DNA of 23,873 bases from Enterobacteriaceae bacterium UBA5654 (GTDB lineage Bacteria; Pseudomonadota; Gammaproteobacteria; Enterobacterales; Enterobacteriaceae), in assembly GCA_002421005.1 (NCBI GenBank), contig DIJC01000013.1, positions 97,268-121,140 of the forward strand, read 5' to 3'. Under the pieces are notes generated by a model. That model searched no databases, was not told where the DNA came from, and worked only from the letters and a program-made list of their open reading frames with translations. Shown one piece after another: positions 1-7,256 of the stretch (position 1 is the stretch's first letter; every line of letters starts with the position of its first letter). The position numbers were made by a program, and so were the translations under genes.

Positions 1-87
1 TGGTGCGAGGGGGGGGACTTGAACCCCCACGTCCGTAAGAACACTAACACCTGAAGCTAGCGCGTCTACCAATTCCGCCACCTTCGC
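1..87 (-). tRNA. tRNA-Leu (anticodon CAG), downstream copy
   Basis: This 87-nt gene reads on the minus strand from GCGAAGG to an encoded CCA at position 1. It has the long class II variable arm typical of tRNA-Leu, and the anticodon CAG lies opposite bases 51-53, so it decodes CUG. It differs from the copy at 116-202 by one base in the variable arm (plus-strand A40 against G155), which turns a C-G pair into a U-G wobble. A 28-nt spacer separates the copies, so they are probably processed from one transcript. E. coli has three such genes (leuQ, leuP, leuV) next to rsmC; a third copy may lie beyond the window edge. I cannot tell which member of the trio this is. Confidence 0.97.
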
Positions 88-115
88 CCAGTGCGAGCAA
101 TATCAACGTGGATTA

Positions 116-202
116 TGGTGCGAGGGGGGGGACTTGAACCCCCACGTCCGTAAGGACACTAACACCTGAAGCTAGCGCGTCTACCAATTCCGCCACCTTC
201 GC
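116..202 (-). tRNA. tRNA-Leu (anticodon CAG), promoter-proximal copy
   Basis: This 87-nt minus-strand gene has the standard class II tRNA-Leu cloverleaf, a long variable arm with fully paired GUCC/GGAC, anticodon CAG and an encoded CCA. It is the first tRNA after the promoter at 244-271 and so the first in the transcript. Its sequence matches the E. coli tRNA-Leu1 I remember. CUG is the dominant Leu codon in enterobacteria, which fits several gene copies. Confidence 0.97.
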
Positions 203-236
203 ATACCATCGACACGTAAAAAGTATCGTTACCACG

Positions 237-271
237 GAGGCGCATTCTAGATGTTTTCAACTATTCGTCAA
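237..271 (-). promoter_or_regulatory. Promoter of the tRNA-Leu operon
   Basis: On the minus strand a -35 box TTGACG (266-271) and a -10 box TAGAAT (244-249) are separated by 16 bp. The -10 box is followed by a GC-rich stretch at 237-243. Such a discriminator is the hallmark of stable-RNA promoters repressed by ppGpp/DksA. Transcription should start near 237, about 35 nt upstream of the first tRNA. Confidence 0.8.
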
Positions 272-330
272 TAGTTAATTATCGGGGATGAATTGATTGC
301 TGCAAAAAACGCCGATTTATGCGCGATAAG

Positions 331-352
331 TCAGGCCCGACGGCGGGCCTGA
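331..352 (-). terminator. Hairpin after rsmC, possible terminator
   Basis: A perfect 9-bp GC-rich stem (331-339 with 344-352) and a 4-nt loop lie 6 bases past the rsmC stop codon on the minus strand. No U-run follows directly; a T-run appears only about 20 nt later (304-310). It may be a weak terminator or an mRNA-stabilising hairpin that separates rsmC from the tRNA operon. Confidence 0.4.
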
Positions 353-358
353 AGGGGA

Positions 359-1390
359 TTACGCTTTTTTCGCCTGACGCGTCATGATCGCGCGGTAAAC
401 CTTAAAGCGCCCGGTCTGCGCCAGCACTTCGTGGAAGCCAAAGGTTTCATCCAGCACTTTCGGGTACGGCAGGAAAGCGTTCGCCACAATGCGCAGTTCG
501 CCGCCGCTATTCAGGTGGCGCACCGCACCCCGGATCAGGGTCTGCGCCGCTTCGAAGCTGGTCTGCATACCGTCATGGAACGGCGGGTTGGAGATGATCA
601 TATCGAAACGCCCGCTCACTTCAGAAAAGACGTTGCTGGCGAATACCTCGCCTTCCAGCTGGTTGGCGGCAAGCGTGGCACGGCTGGCTTCCACCGCTGG
701 CGCACTGACGTCACACAGGGTCAGACGGACTTTTGGCGAGTGGCTGGCCAATACGGTTGCCAGCACGCCCGCGCCGCAGCCGACGTCCAGCACTTTGCCT
801 TTCGTATGCGGCGTCAGCGTTGAGAGCAGTAACTGGCTGCCGACATCCAGCCCGTCGCGGCTGAACACGCCCGGCAGGGTTTTGATGGTGAGACCGTCCA
901 GCGCGTACTCATTCCAGAACGATTGTGCGTCAAACGTCGGCTGTTTTTCCAGCCGCCCATGATACAGACCGCAACGGCGCGCGCTGTCGATTTTGTTCAG
1001 CGGCGCGTAGTCGGCGAGGAGTTGCTCGGCACTGCGCACGCCGCTGCGGTTTTCACCAACGACAAAAATATCGGTACCGATCGGCAGCAGTGACAGCAGG
1101 TTCATCAGCTGGAACTGGGCTTCTGGTTTGTTCTTCGGCCAGTAGTAGACCAGCGTATCGCTGTCGGCGACGTCGGCCTGCTCCGCCACCAGGCTAAAAC
1201 GGACGTTTTCGCCCATCTGACGCTCAAGCGCCTGCCAGTGGTGAAGCTGCTGCGTGTGGGCGCGGCTGGCAGCGGTGGTAAAGCGGGCGGGCAGGTCATC
1301 CTGCAAATCACCGGCAAACAGAATACGGCTTTGTTCGAAATCATCACTGTGGCGCAGCAAGACTTCACTTGCCGGAGTAAAAGCAGACAT
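359..1390 (-). CDS. rsmC: 16S rRNA (guanine1207-N2)-methyltransferase RsmC
   Basis: RsmC transfers a methyl group from S-adenosylmethionine to N2 of G1207 in helix 34 of 16S rRNA, acting on assembled 30S subunits. The 343-aa product has exactly the E. coli length. It has two tandem methyltransferase-like halves. The N-terminal half has lost SAM-binding motifs, while the C-terminal half carries motif I LDVGCGAG (residues 201-208) and the N2-guanine methyltransferase signature NPPF (268-271). The ATG at 1388-1390 follows a GAGGAA ribosome site. The gene diverges from holD, and a perfect TATAAT lies 30 bases upstream of its start. It is complete, with no sign of decay. Confidence 0.97.
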   Translation of the reverse strand: MSAFTPASEVLLRHSDDFEQSRILFAGDLQDDLPARFTTAASRAHTQQLHHWQALERQMGENVRFSLVAEQADVADSDTLVYYWPKNKPEAQFQLMNLLSLLPIGTDIFVVGENRSGVRSAEQLLADYAPLNKIDSARRCGLYHGRLEKQPTFDAQSFWNEYALDGLTIKTLPGVFSRDGLDVGSQLLLSTLTPHTKGKVLDVGCGAGVLATVLASHSPKVRLTLCDVSAPAVEASRATLAANQLEGEVFASNVFSEVSGRFDMIISNPPFHDGMQTSFEAAQTLIRGAVRHLNSGGELRIVANAFLPYPKVLDETFGFHEVLAQTGRFKVYRAIMTRQAKKA

Positions 1391-1419
1391 GGAAAGTTCC
1401 TCTATTATTGCAGGCGGCG

Positions 1420-1463
1420 ATTATAGTTGTTTGTTGGCGCAGTTACGACGAATTTGCTATATT
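1420..1463. promoter_or_regulatory. Divergent rsmC / holD promoters
   Basis: The 103-bp gap holds two back-to-back promoter candidates. For rsmC (minus strand) a perfect TATAAT is opposite 1420-1425, with only a weak -35. For holD (plus strand) an extended -10, TGC followed by TATATT (1458-1463), is preceded by TTGGCG at 1434-1439 with an 18-bp spacer. The two overlap, so the polymerases could compete. Confidence 0.5.
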
Positions 1464-1493
1464 TGCGCCCCTGACAGACAGGAGCGTTCCACG

Positions 1494-1916
1494 ATGACAA
1501 CCCGACGAGAGTGGCAATTACAGCAGCTCGGCATCACCCGGTGGTCGCTACGTCGCCCCGGAGCGCTACAGGGTGAAATTGCCATTACGCTTCCGCCGCA
1601 CGTGCGTCTGGTGATGATCGGCAATGATTTGCCCGCCCTGACCGATCCCTTTATTGGCGACATCCTGCGAGCCTTAACGCTCACGCCCGATCAGGTATTA
1701 CAACTGACGCCGGACCGTGTAGCCATGCTGCCGCAGGACAGCCGCTGCAATAGCTGGCGGCTGGCAACGGATGAACCGGTGACGCTCGACGGCGCGCAGG
1801 TCGCGACGTCTTCGCTTGCCGATTTACGCTCAAACCCAACGGCCCGCGCCGCTTTATGGCAACAAATTTGCGCTCATGAACACGATTTCTTCCCTCAGCA
1901 CGACCGATCTTCCTGA
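1494..1916 (+). CDS. holD: DNA polymerase III psi subunit
   Basis: HolD (psi) joins chi (HolC) in the clamp-loader complex of DNA polymerase III holoenzyme and links the loader to SSB-coated DNA. The chosen ATG at 1494 lies 9 nt after AGGAG and gives a 140-aa protein starting MTTRREWQLQQLGITRW, close to the 137 aa of E. coli. That N-terminal stretch is the conserved segment that contacts the gamma/tau subunits. An upstream in-frame ATG at 1254 would extend into rsmC and is not used. The last 41 bases overlap the rimI start, so the two genes are co-transcribed and probably translationally coupled, as in E. coli. Confidence 0.95.
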   Translation: MTTRREWQLQQLGITRWSLRRPGALQGEIAITLPPHVRLVMIGNDLPALTDPFIGDILRALTLTPDQVLQLTPDRVAMLPQDSRCNSWRLATDEPVTLDGAQVATSSLADLRSNPTARAALWQQICAHEHDFFPQHDRSS

Positions 1917-2322
1917 CGCCTGGCGTATTGAAAAACGCGCCCATGCGTTTCCGTGGAGCGAAAAAACCTTTGCCAGCAATCAGGGTGAGCGCTATCTCAA
2001 TTATCAGCTTCGGGTGGCAGAAGAGATGGCGGCTTTTGCCATCACTCAGGTGGTACTTGATGAAGCCACGCTGTTTAACATTGCCGTCGATCCCCGTTTT
2101 CAGCGCCGTGGGCTGGGCCGGGCGCTGCTGGAGCATCTGATTGACGAACTGGAAAAGCGCGGCGTGCTGACGCTATGGCTGGAAGTGCGCGCGTCCAACG
2201 CCGCTGCCATTGCGTTGTATGAACGTTTAGGCTTTAACGAGGCGACTATTCGCCGCAACTATTACCCCACCGCCGACGGGCGCGAAGACGCAATAATTAT
2301 GGCACTGCCAATTAGCATGTAA
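1876..2322 (+). CDS. rimI: Ribosomal protein bS18 alanine N-acetyltransferase RimI
   Basis: RimI is a GNAT-family enzyme that uses acetyl-CoA to acetylate the N-terminal alanine of ribosomal protein bS18. The ATG at 1876, inside the end of holD, gives 148 aa, the E. coli length. The acetyl-CoA pyrophosphate loop QRRGLG is at residues 76-81. The residues described as general base and acid in the Salmonella enzyme, Glu103 (in WLEVRASN) and Tyr115 (in ALYERLGF), are both present. The stop codon overlaps an ATG in a TAATG arrangement leading into yjjG. The most divergent stretch compared with E. coli is about residues 45-50. Confidence 0.96.
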   Translation: MNTISSLSTTDLPDAWRIEKRAHAFPWSEKTFASNQGERYLNYQLRVAEEMAAFAITQVVLDEATLFNIAVDPRFQRRGLGRALLEHLIDELEKRGVLTLWLEVRASNAAAIALYERLGFNEATIRRNYYPTADGREDAIIMALPISM

Positions 2323-2336
2323 TGAAAGGTGAAATG

Positions 2337-3014
2337 ATGAAGTGGGACTGGATATTTTTTGATGCTGACGAAACGCTGTTTACTTTTGACTCGTTCGGCG
2401 GCTTACAGCGGATGTTTCTCGACTATAGCGTCACGTTTACCGCTGAGGATTTTCAGGACTACCAGGCCATCAACAAACCGCTGTGGGTGGATTACCAGAA
2501 CGGCGCGATCACCTCAATTCAGCTTCAGCACCAGCGCTTCCAGGACTGGTCGGATCGCCTTAGTGTCCCGGCGGGCGATTTAAATGCGGCGTTTTTAAAC
2601 GCGATGGCCGAAATCTGCGCTCCGCTGCCGGGCGCACTGTCGCTGCTGAACGCACTCAAAGGCCAGGCGAAGCTGGGCATCATTACCAATGGCTTCACCG
2701 CGCTACAGGAAATTCGCCTTGAACGAACCGGCCTTCGCGATTATTTTGAATTGCTGATCGTCTCGGAAGAAGTCGGCGTTGCCAAACCTGACGCGCGTAT
2801 TTTTGACTATGCGCTGGCGCAGGCGGGTAACCCGGATCGTTCGCGGGTACTGATGGTTGGCGACACCGCCGAATCGGATATTCGCGGCGGTATTAACGCC
2901 GGGCTTTCAACCTGCTGGCTGAATGCGCATCATCATGAACTGCCCGCCGATCTCAGACCGACCTGGACCGTCACCTCATTAAGCGAACTGGAGTCCCTCC
3001 TGTGTAAACATTGA
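2337..3014 (+). CDS. yjjG: Pyrimidine 5'-nucleotidase YjjG (HAD family)
   Basis: YjjG is a cytoplasmic HAD-superfamily phosphatase that hydrolyses nucleoside monophosphates such as dUMP, dTMP and UMP and helps clear non-canonical pyrimidine nucleotides. Motif I is DADETLF with the nucleophile Asp9 and acid/base Asp11. Motif II is in IITNG, motif III is the Lys of VAKPD, and motif IV is GDTAESD. The start at 2337 gives 225 aa, the E. coli length. ATGs at 2322 and 2334 are in frame, and AAGGTG at about 2326-2331 fits 2334 or 2337. It is the last gene of the holD-rimI-yjjG group. Confidence 0.94.
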   Translation: MKWDWIFFDADETLFTFDSFGGLQRMFLDYSVTFTAEDFQDYQAINKPLWVDYQNGAITSIQLQHQRFQDWSDRLSVPAGDLNAAFLNAMAEICAPLPGALSLLNALKGQAKLGIITNGFTALQEIRLERTGLRDYFELLIVSEEVGVAKPDARIFDYALAQAGNPDRSRVLMVGDTAESDIRGGINAGLSTCWLNAHHHELPADLRPTWTVTSLSELESLLCKH

Positions 3015-3042
3015 TTGTCTGAACGTTGCTCTTGAGTACAAT
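3015..3042 (+). promoter_or_regulatory. Probable prfC promoter
   Basis: TTGTCT (3015-3020) and TACAAT (3037-3042) are separated by 16 bp and sit just past the yjjG stop, about 65 bp before the prfC ATG. The -10 matches consensus at 5 of 6 positions and the -35 at 4 of 6. The leader would be about 58 nt. Confidence 0.45.
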
Positions 3043-3107
3043 AGCCGCAATTTTCGTATTTACACTGCGTGGCCTGCTGCCGCGCACTTACACAGAAGAT
3101 GTTTACT

Positions 3108-4697
3108 ATGACGTTGTCTCCTTATTTGCAAGAGGTGGCGAAGCGCCGTACTTTTGCCATTATCTCTCACCCGGACGCCGGTAAAACGACCATCACTGAA
3201 AAAGTGTTGCTGTTCGGACAGGCGATCCAGACCGCGGGTACGGTTAAAGGCCGTGGCTCCAGCCAGCATGCAAAATCCGACTGGATGGAAATGGAAAAGC
3301 AGCGTGGGATCTCAATCACCACCTCGGTGATGCAGTTTCCCTATCACGACAGCCTCGTCAACCTGCTGGATACCCCAGGGCACGAAGACTTCTCCGAAGA
3401 TACCTACCGCACGCTGACGGCGGTGGACTGCTGCCTGATGGTCATCGATGCCGCAAAAGGGGTAGAAGATCGTACCCGTAAGCTGATGGAAGTGACCCGT
3501 CTGCGCGATACGCCGATCATCACCTTTATGAACAAACTTGACCGTGACATCCGCGATCCAATGGAACTGCTGGATGAAGTGGAAAGCGAACTGAAAATTG
3601 GCTGCGCGCCGATCACCTGGCCGATTGGCTGCGGCAAGCTGTTTAAGGGTGTTTATCACCTTTATAAAGATGAAACCTACCTTTACCAGACCGGTAAAGG
3701 TCACACCATTCAGGAAGTGCGCATTGTTAAAGGGCTGAATAACCCGGATCTCGACGCTGCCGTCGGTGAGGATCTGGCCCAGCAACTGCGTGACGAACTG
3801 GAACTGGTGCAGGGTGCGTCAAACGAATTTGACCACGAACTGTTCCTCGCAGGCGAAATTACCCCGGTGTTCTTTGGTACGGCGCTCGGTAACTTTGGCG
3901 TCGATCATATGCTGGATGGCCTGGTCGAATGGGCACCGACACCGATGCCGCGCAAAACCGATACCCGCGAAGTAGAAGCGCAGGAAGAGAAGTTCACCGG
4001 CTTCGTCTTTAAAATTCAGGCCAACATGGACCCGAAACACCGTGACCGCGTGGCGTTTCTGCGCGTGGTTTCCGGTAAATATGAAAAAGGCATGAAGCTG
4101 CGCCAGGTACGTATCGGCAAAGATGTGGTGATCTCCGACGCGCTGACCTTTATGGCGGGCGACCGTTCGCACGTTGAAGAAGCGTATCCGGGCGATATCA
4201 TCGGCCTGCATAACCACGGCACCATTCAGATCGGCGACACCTTTACCCAGGGTGAAATGATGAAGTTCACCGGCATCCCGAACTTCGCGCCGGAACTGTT
4301 CCAGCGTATCCGCTTACGCGATCCGCTGAAGCAAAAACAGCTTCTCAAAGGGCTGGTCCAGCTTTCCGAAGAGGGCGCGGTGCAGGTCTTCCGACCTGTT
4401 GCCAACAACGATCTGATTGTCGGCGCGGTCGGTGTGCTTCAGTTTGATGTGGTCGTGGCGCGTCTGAAAAGCGAATACAACGTGGAAGCGAAGTATGAAT
4501 CCGTCAACGTGGCCACCGCCCGCTGGGTGGAAAGCAGCGACGTGAAAAAATTCGAAGAGTTCAAACGCAAAAACGAACTGCACCTGGCGCTCGACGGCGG
4601 CGATAACCTGACGTATATCGCCCCGACGATGGTGAACCTGAACATCACCCAGGAGCGTTATCCTGACGTGCAGTTCCGTAAAACCCGCGAACACTAA
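3108..4697 (+). CDS. prfC: Peptide chain release factor 3 (RF3)
   Basis: RF3 is a translational GTPase that recycles RF1 and RF2 from the ribosome after peptide release. The ATG at 3108 gives 529 aa, the E. coli length; the in-frame extension back to 3069 lacks homology. GTPase motifs are intact: P-loop HPDAGKTT (21-28), G3 DTPGH (88-92) and G4 NKLD (142-145). They are followed by an EF-Tu-like beta-barrel domain and a C-terminal RF3 domain containing LIVGAVGVLQFDVV. It is near-identical to E. coli over its whole length. It appears monocistronic, with its own promoter and a GC-rich hairpin after the stop. Confidence 0.98.
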   Translation: MTLSPYLQEVAKRRTFAIISHPDAGKTTITEKVLLFGQAIQTAGTVKGRGSSQHAKSDWMEMEKQRGISITTSVMQFPYHDSLVNLLDTPGHEDFSEDTYRTLTAVDCCLMVIDAAKGVEDRTRKLMEVTRLRDTPIITFMNKLDRDIRDPMELLDEVESELKIGCAPITWPIGCGKLFKGVYHLYKDETYLYQTGKGHTIQEVRIVKGLNNPDLDAAVGEDLAQQLRDELELVQGASNEFDHELFLAGEITPVFFGTALGNFGVDHMLDGLVEWAPTPMPRKTDTREVEAQEEKFTGFVFKIQANMDPKHRDRVAFLRVVSGKYEKGMKLRQVRIGKDVVISDALTFMAGDRSHVEEAYPGDIIGLHNHGTIQIGDTFTQGEMMKFTGIPNFAPELFQRIRLRDPLKQKQLLKGLVQLSEEGAVQVFRPVANNDLIVGAVGVLQFDVVVARLKSEYNVEAKYESVNVATARWVESSDVKKFEEFKRKNELHLALDGGDNLTYIAPTMVNLNITQERYPDVQFRKTREH

Positions 4698-5105
4698 TCG
4701 CCATCCCCTGTGGACGCGGCAGCCGCCGCGTCCTGCTACTTTCCCTGCCTAATTAATCCCTTGCGGAAATTTCTTAATTCAACGCTTTTTCGCTTCGATT
4801 GTTCTTTTTTTAAGCATCCTGGCAAGCGGAATTATCATTGTGATCTATATTTAACAAAGTGATGACAAGTTGACTGGCTGAAAGCTCTGTTCAATGCGTA
4901 ATTAGCAGGTTAATTAGCCAGTTAATTTGTTAGTCACCATATTAATAACTGAAGAATGGCGTTCGTTGACCACTTCTTCTCCTGCAGCCCGGCTAAGGGA
5001 GAGAACAAACACCGATCGCTCATTAGGTGAAATTTCACCGCTACAGCAAAGCGGCGTTGTGGTCGCAAAAGCCCGGATACCGGGCAAACCTACAGGATGA
5101 GTTCG
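4698..5105 (+). promoter_or_regulatory. osmY control region: sigma-S promoter and long leader
   Basis: This 408-bp gap between prfC and osmY contains no gene. It holds the likely osmY promoter, with a sigma-S style -10 CTATAT (4845-4850) inside a segment close to the E. coli osmY promoter as I remember it. A TGTGA half-site at 4839-4843 touches the -10, which suits the known repression of osmY by cAMP-CRP. Downstream are three imperfect AT-rich direct repeats of about 12 bp (4898-4933). Close to the ribosome site is a small hairpin (GCCCGG at 5071-5076 with 5080-5085). The leader from a start near 4857 would be about 250 nt. Confidence 0.65.
4712..4733 (+). terminator. GC-rich hairpin after prfC
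   Basis: A perfect 9-bp stem GGACGCGGC (4712-4720) pairs with 4725-4733 around a 4-base loop, 15 nt past the prfC stop. The T-run that follows is poor, so termination may be weak or Rho-assisted. Confidence 0.5.
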
Positions 5106-5723
5106 ATGAATATGAAAAGACTGAAGATTTCTAAATCTCTGCTGGCTGTGATGTTAGGTACTGCGCTGGTAAGCGGCTCTGCTCTGGCAGAAAGCACCAC
5201 TGCGGAAAAAGCGAAAGCCACCTCTGACAGTGCAGGGCAAAAAATCGATAGCTCTATGAATAAAGTCGGCAATTTCATGGACGACAGCGCGATTACAGCT
5301 AAAGTTAAAGCGGCGCTGGTCGATCACGAATCGATTAAGAGCACCGATATCTCTGTGAAAACTGAGAAAAGCGTCGTAACGCTGAGCGGCTTTGTTGAAA
5401 GTCAGGCACAGGCTGAAGAAGCGGTGAAAGTGACTAAACAGGTTGAAGGCGTTGCGTCGGTCAGCGATAAGCTGCATGTGCGTGACGGCAAGTCCGAAGG
5501 CGTGAAAGGCTATGCGGGCGACACTGCCACCACCAGCGAAATCAAAGCCAAGCTGCTGGCGGACGATATCGTCCCGGCACGTAAGGTAAAAGTTGAAACG
5601 ACCGATGGTGTCGTCCAGCTTTCCGGTACCGTTGATTCTCAGGCACAGATTACTCGTGCTGAAAGCGTCGCCAAAGCGGTTGATGGTGTTAAAAGCGTTA
5701 AGAATGACCTTAAAGCGAAATAA
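5106..5723 (+). CDS. osmY: Osmotically inducible periplasmic protein OsmY
   Basis: OsmY is a periplasmic protein induced by high osmolarity and in stationary phase. It is thought to bind membranes or act as a chaperone for outer-membrane and autotransporter clients. Residues 1-28 form a signal peptide with a likely cut at ALA|ES (28/29). Two BON domains follow at about 59-126 and 139-205, each with the conserved VVTLSG or VVQLSG strand. I chose the ATG at 5106, which lies 8 nt after AGGA (5094-5097) and aligns with the E. coli start; an in-frame ATG at 5097 overlaps that ribosome site. Length is 205 aa against 201 in E. coli. The extra residues are in the linker after the signal peptide. Confidence 0.95.
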   Translation: MNMKRLKISKSLLAVMLGTALVSGSALAESTTAEKAKATSDSAGQKIDSSMNKVGNFMDDSAITAKVKAALVDHESIKSTDISVKTEKSVVTLSGFVESQAQAEEAVKVTKQVEGVASVSDKLHVRDGKSEGVKGYAGDTATTSEIKAKLLADDIVPARKVKVETTDGVVQLSGTVDSQAQITRAESVAKAVDGVKSVKNDLKAK

Positions 5724-5738
5724 TTCGCAGAATACGAT

Positions 5739-5758
5739 CCCCGGATTACCGTCCGGGG
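5739..5758 (+). terminator. Hairpin after osmY
   Basis: A 7-bp stem CCCCGGA (5739-5745) pairs with TCCGGGG (5752-5758) 16 nt past the osmY stop. No U-run follows, so it may protect the mRNA 3' end or terminate only partly, letting transcription continue to ytjA. Confidence 0.35.
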
Positions 5759-5788
5759 GCGTGTAAACTAAAAAGTAACGACATTGCA

Positions 5789-5853
5789 GTGAGCAGCCTG
5801 AGCGCTCACGTTTATACCTTCGTCATTCAACTTGTGTGAACGATGACGGTATA
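5789..5853 (+). promoter_or_regulatory. Two consecutive hairpins upstream of ytjA
   Basis: The first hairpin pairs GTGAGC (5789-5794) with GCTCAC (5804-5809). The second pairs TATAC (5813-5817) plus CGTCAT (5821-5826) with ATGACG (5843-5848) and GTATA (5849-5853), an 11-bp stem with one 3-nt bulge. They end about 34 nt before the ytjA start. They could be leader structures or part of a small RNA; no function is visible. Confidence 0.35.
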
Positions 5854-5887
5854 GCGGTCGACAATGACTATGGTAAAGGAGAAACGT

Positions 5888-6049
5888 ATGTTTCGTTGGG
5901 GCATTATATTTCTGGTTATCGCGTTAATTGCCGCCGCTCTGGGTTTTGGTGGTCTGGCAGGTACAGCAGCGGGTGCAGCAAAAATCGTCTTTATCGTCGG
6001 TATTATTCTGTTCCTGGTCAGCCTGTTTATGGGTCGTCGCCGTCCATAG
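5888..6049 (+). CDS. ytjA: Small DUF1328-type membrane protein YtjA
   Basis: This 53-aa protein is nearly all hydrophobic, with two membrane segments (about 4-22 and 31-48) joined by a small-residue Gly/Ala loop and ended by a positive tail GRRRP. It is almost identical to E. coli YtjA (UPF0391 family), whose function is unknown; in E. coli it lies next to osmY. The ATG at 5888 follows AAGGAG (5876-5881) with a 6-nt spacer, the best ribosome site in this stretch. An upstream in-frame ATG at 5864 lacks such a site. A strong terminator follows. Confidence 0.9.
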   Translation: MFRWGIIFLVIALIAAALGFGGLAGTAAGAAKIVFIVGIILFLVSLFMGRRRP

Positions 6050-6078
6050 CGACGTAGTCAGGCAAGGTAAAAATGTAA

Positions 6079-6103
6079 AGGCCAGTCTTCGGACTGGCTT
6101 TTG
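6079..6103 (+). terminator. Rho-independent terminator after ytjA
   Basis: A 7-bp stem GCCAGTC (6081-6087) pairs with GACTGGC (6092-6098) across a very stable UUCG tetraloop and is followed by TTTT. It ends the osmY-ytjA region. Confidence 0.85.
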
Positions 6104-6182
6104 CAGTTTCAGTCCGCAATAAATTGCGCTACCTTGATCGTATAACTACGAATAAAGTTTTAAACAGGAAAGGAAGGCAGGG

Positions 6183-7256
6183 GTGGGACAACGAATTCCC
6201 GTAACGCTCGGCAATATTGCGCCGTTATCGGTTGAACCCTTTCGTCCTGAACGGCTGGCACTGGTGTGCGAAGGGGGAGGCCAGAGAGGTATTTTCACCG
6301 CCGGGGTACTGGACGAATTCATGCGGGCGCAATTCAACCCGTTCGATCTCTTTCTCGGCACCTCCGCCGGGGCGCAAAACCTTTCCGCCTATCTCTGTAA
6401 TCAGCCTGGCTACGCGCGCAAAGTCATTATGCGCTACACCACCACCCGCGATTTCTTTAACCCGCTGCGCTTTGTGCACGGAGGGAATCTGATCGACCTC
6501 GACTGGCTGGTGGAAGCCACCGCCAGCAAAATGCCGTTAGCGATGGGCTATGCCGCCGAGCAATTTGAACGCGGCAAGACGTTTTACATGTGCGCCTGTC
6601 GGCAGGACGATTACACGCCGGGCTACTTTGCGCCGGATGAAAAAAACTGGCTGGATTTGATCCGTGCTTCCAGCGCTATCCCCGGATTTTATCGCAGCGG
6701 CGTACTGCTCGACGGCATAAATTATCTCGACGGCGGCGTCAGCGATGCGATCCCGGTACAGGAAGCCGCCCGCAGGGGCGCGACAACCATCGTGGTGATC
6801 CGCACCGTGCCTTCGCAGATGTACTACACCCCGCAGTGGTTTAAACGCATGGAGCGCTGGCTGGGGGAAAGCAGCCTGCAACCGCTGCTTAACGTTGTAC
6901 AGCACCATGAAACCAGCTATCGCGCCATCCAGCAGTTTATCGAACAGCCGCCGGACGGCCTGCGCATTTTCGAAATCTATCCGCCAAAAGCGCTGAACAG
7001 CATGGCGCTGGGCAGTGGTTTACCGGCGTTGCGTGAAGATTACAAAACCGGGCGGCTGTGCGGCCGTTATTTTCTTGCCACCGTCGGCAAGCTGCTGGCG
7101 GAAAGCCCGCCGCTGCTGCGCCACGCGCCGCGTATCCAGGTGCCTGCAACGGTGGTGGTGCCGCCTGCGCCAGTGGCGAATGATACCCACAGCACGCCAA
7201 TTGTTGATGCGCCGCAGGCCAACGATGCCAGCTTTAATCATGAGGATCTGGCGTAA
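6183..7256 (+). CDS. yjjU: Patatin-like phospholipase family protein YjjU
   Basis: YjjU belongs to the bacterial patatin-like hydrolases (Ser-Asp dyad). The oxyanion loop GGGQRG is at residues 31-36, the nucleophile Ser61 in GTSAG (59-63) and the catalytic Asp183 in LDGG. The family hydrolyses phospholipids or other acyl esters; the cellular substrate is not established. The start is GTG at 6183 behind a purine-rich AGGAAGGCAGGG. It gives 357 aa beginning MGQRIPVTLG, the same length and start as in E. coli. No signal peptide is visible, so it is likely cytoplasmic or membrane-associated. The C-terminal 40 residues are proline- and alanine-rich and diverge most. Its TAA overlaps the yjjV ATG. 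Confidence 0.93.
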   Translation: MGQRIPVTLGNIAPLSVEPFRPERLALVCEGGGQRGIFTAGVLDEFMRAQFNPFDLFLGTSAGAQNLSAYLCNQPGYARKVIMRYTTTRDFFNPLRFVHGGNLIDLDWLVEATASKMPLAMGYAAEQFERGKTFYMCACRQDDYTPGYFAPDEKNWLDLIRASSAIPGFYRSGVLLDGINYLDGGVSDAIPVQEAARRGATTIVVIRTVPSQMYYTPQWFKRMERWLGESSLQPLLNVVQHHETSYRAIQQFIEQPPDGLRIFEIYPPKALNSMALGSGLPALREDYKTGRLCGRYFLATVGKLLAESPPLLRHAPRIQVPATVVVPPAPVANDTHSTPIVDAPQANDASFNHEDLA

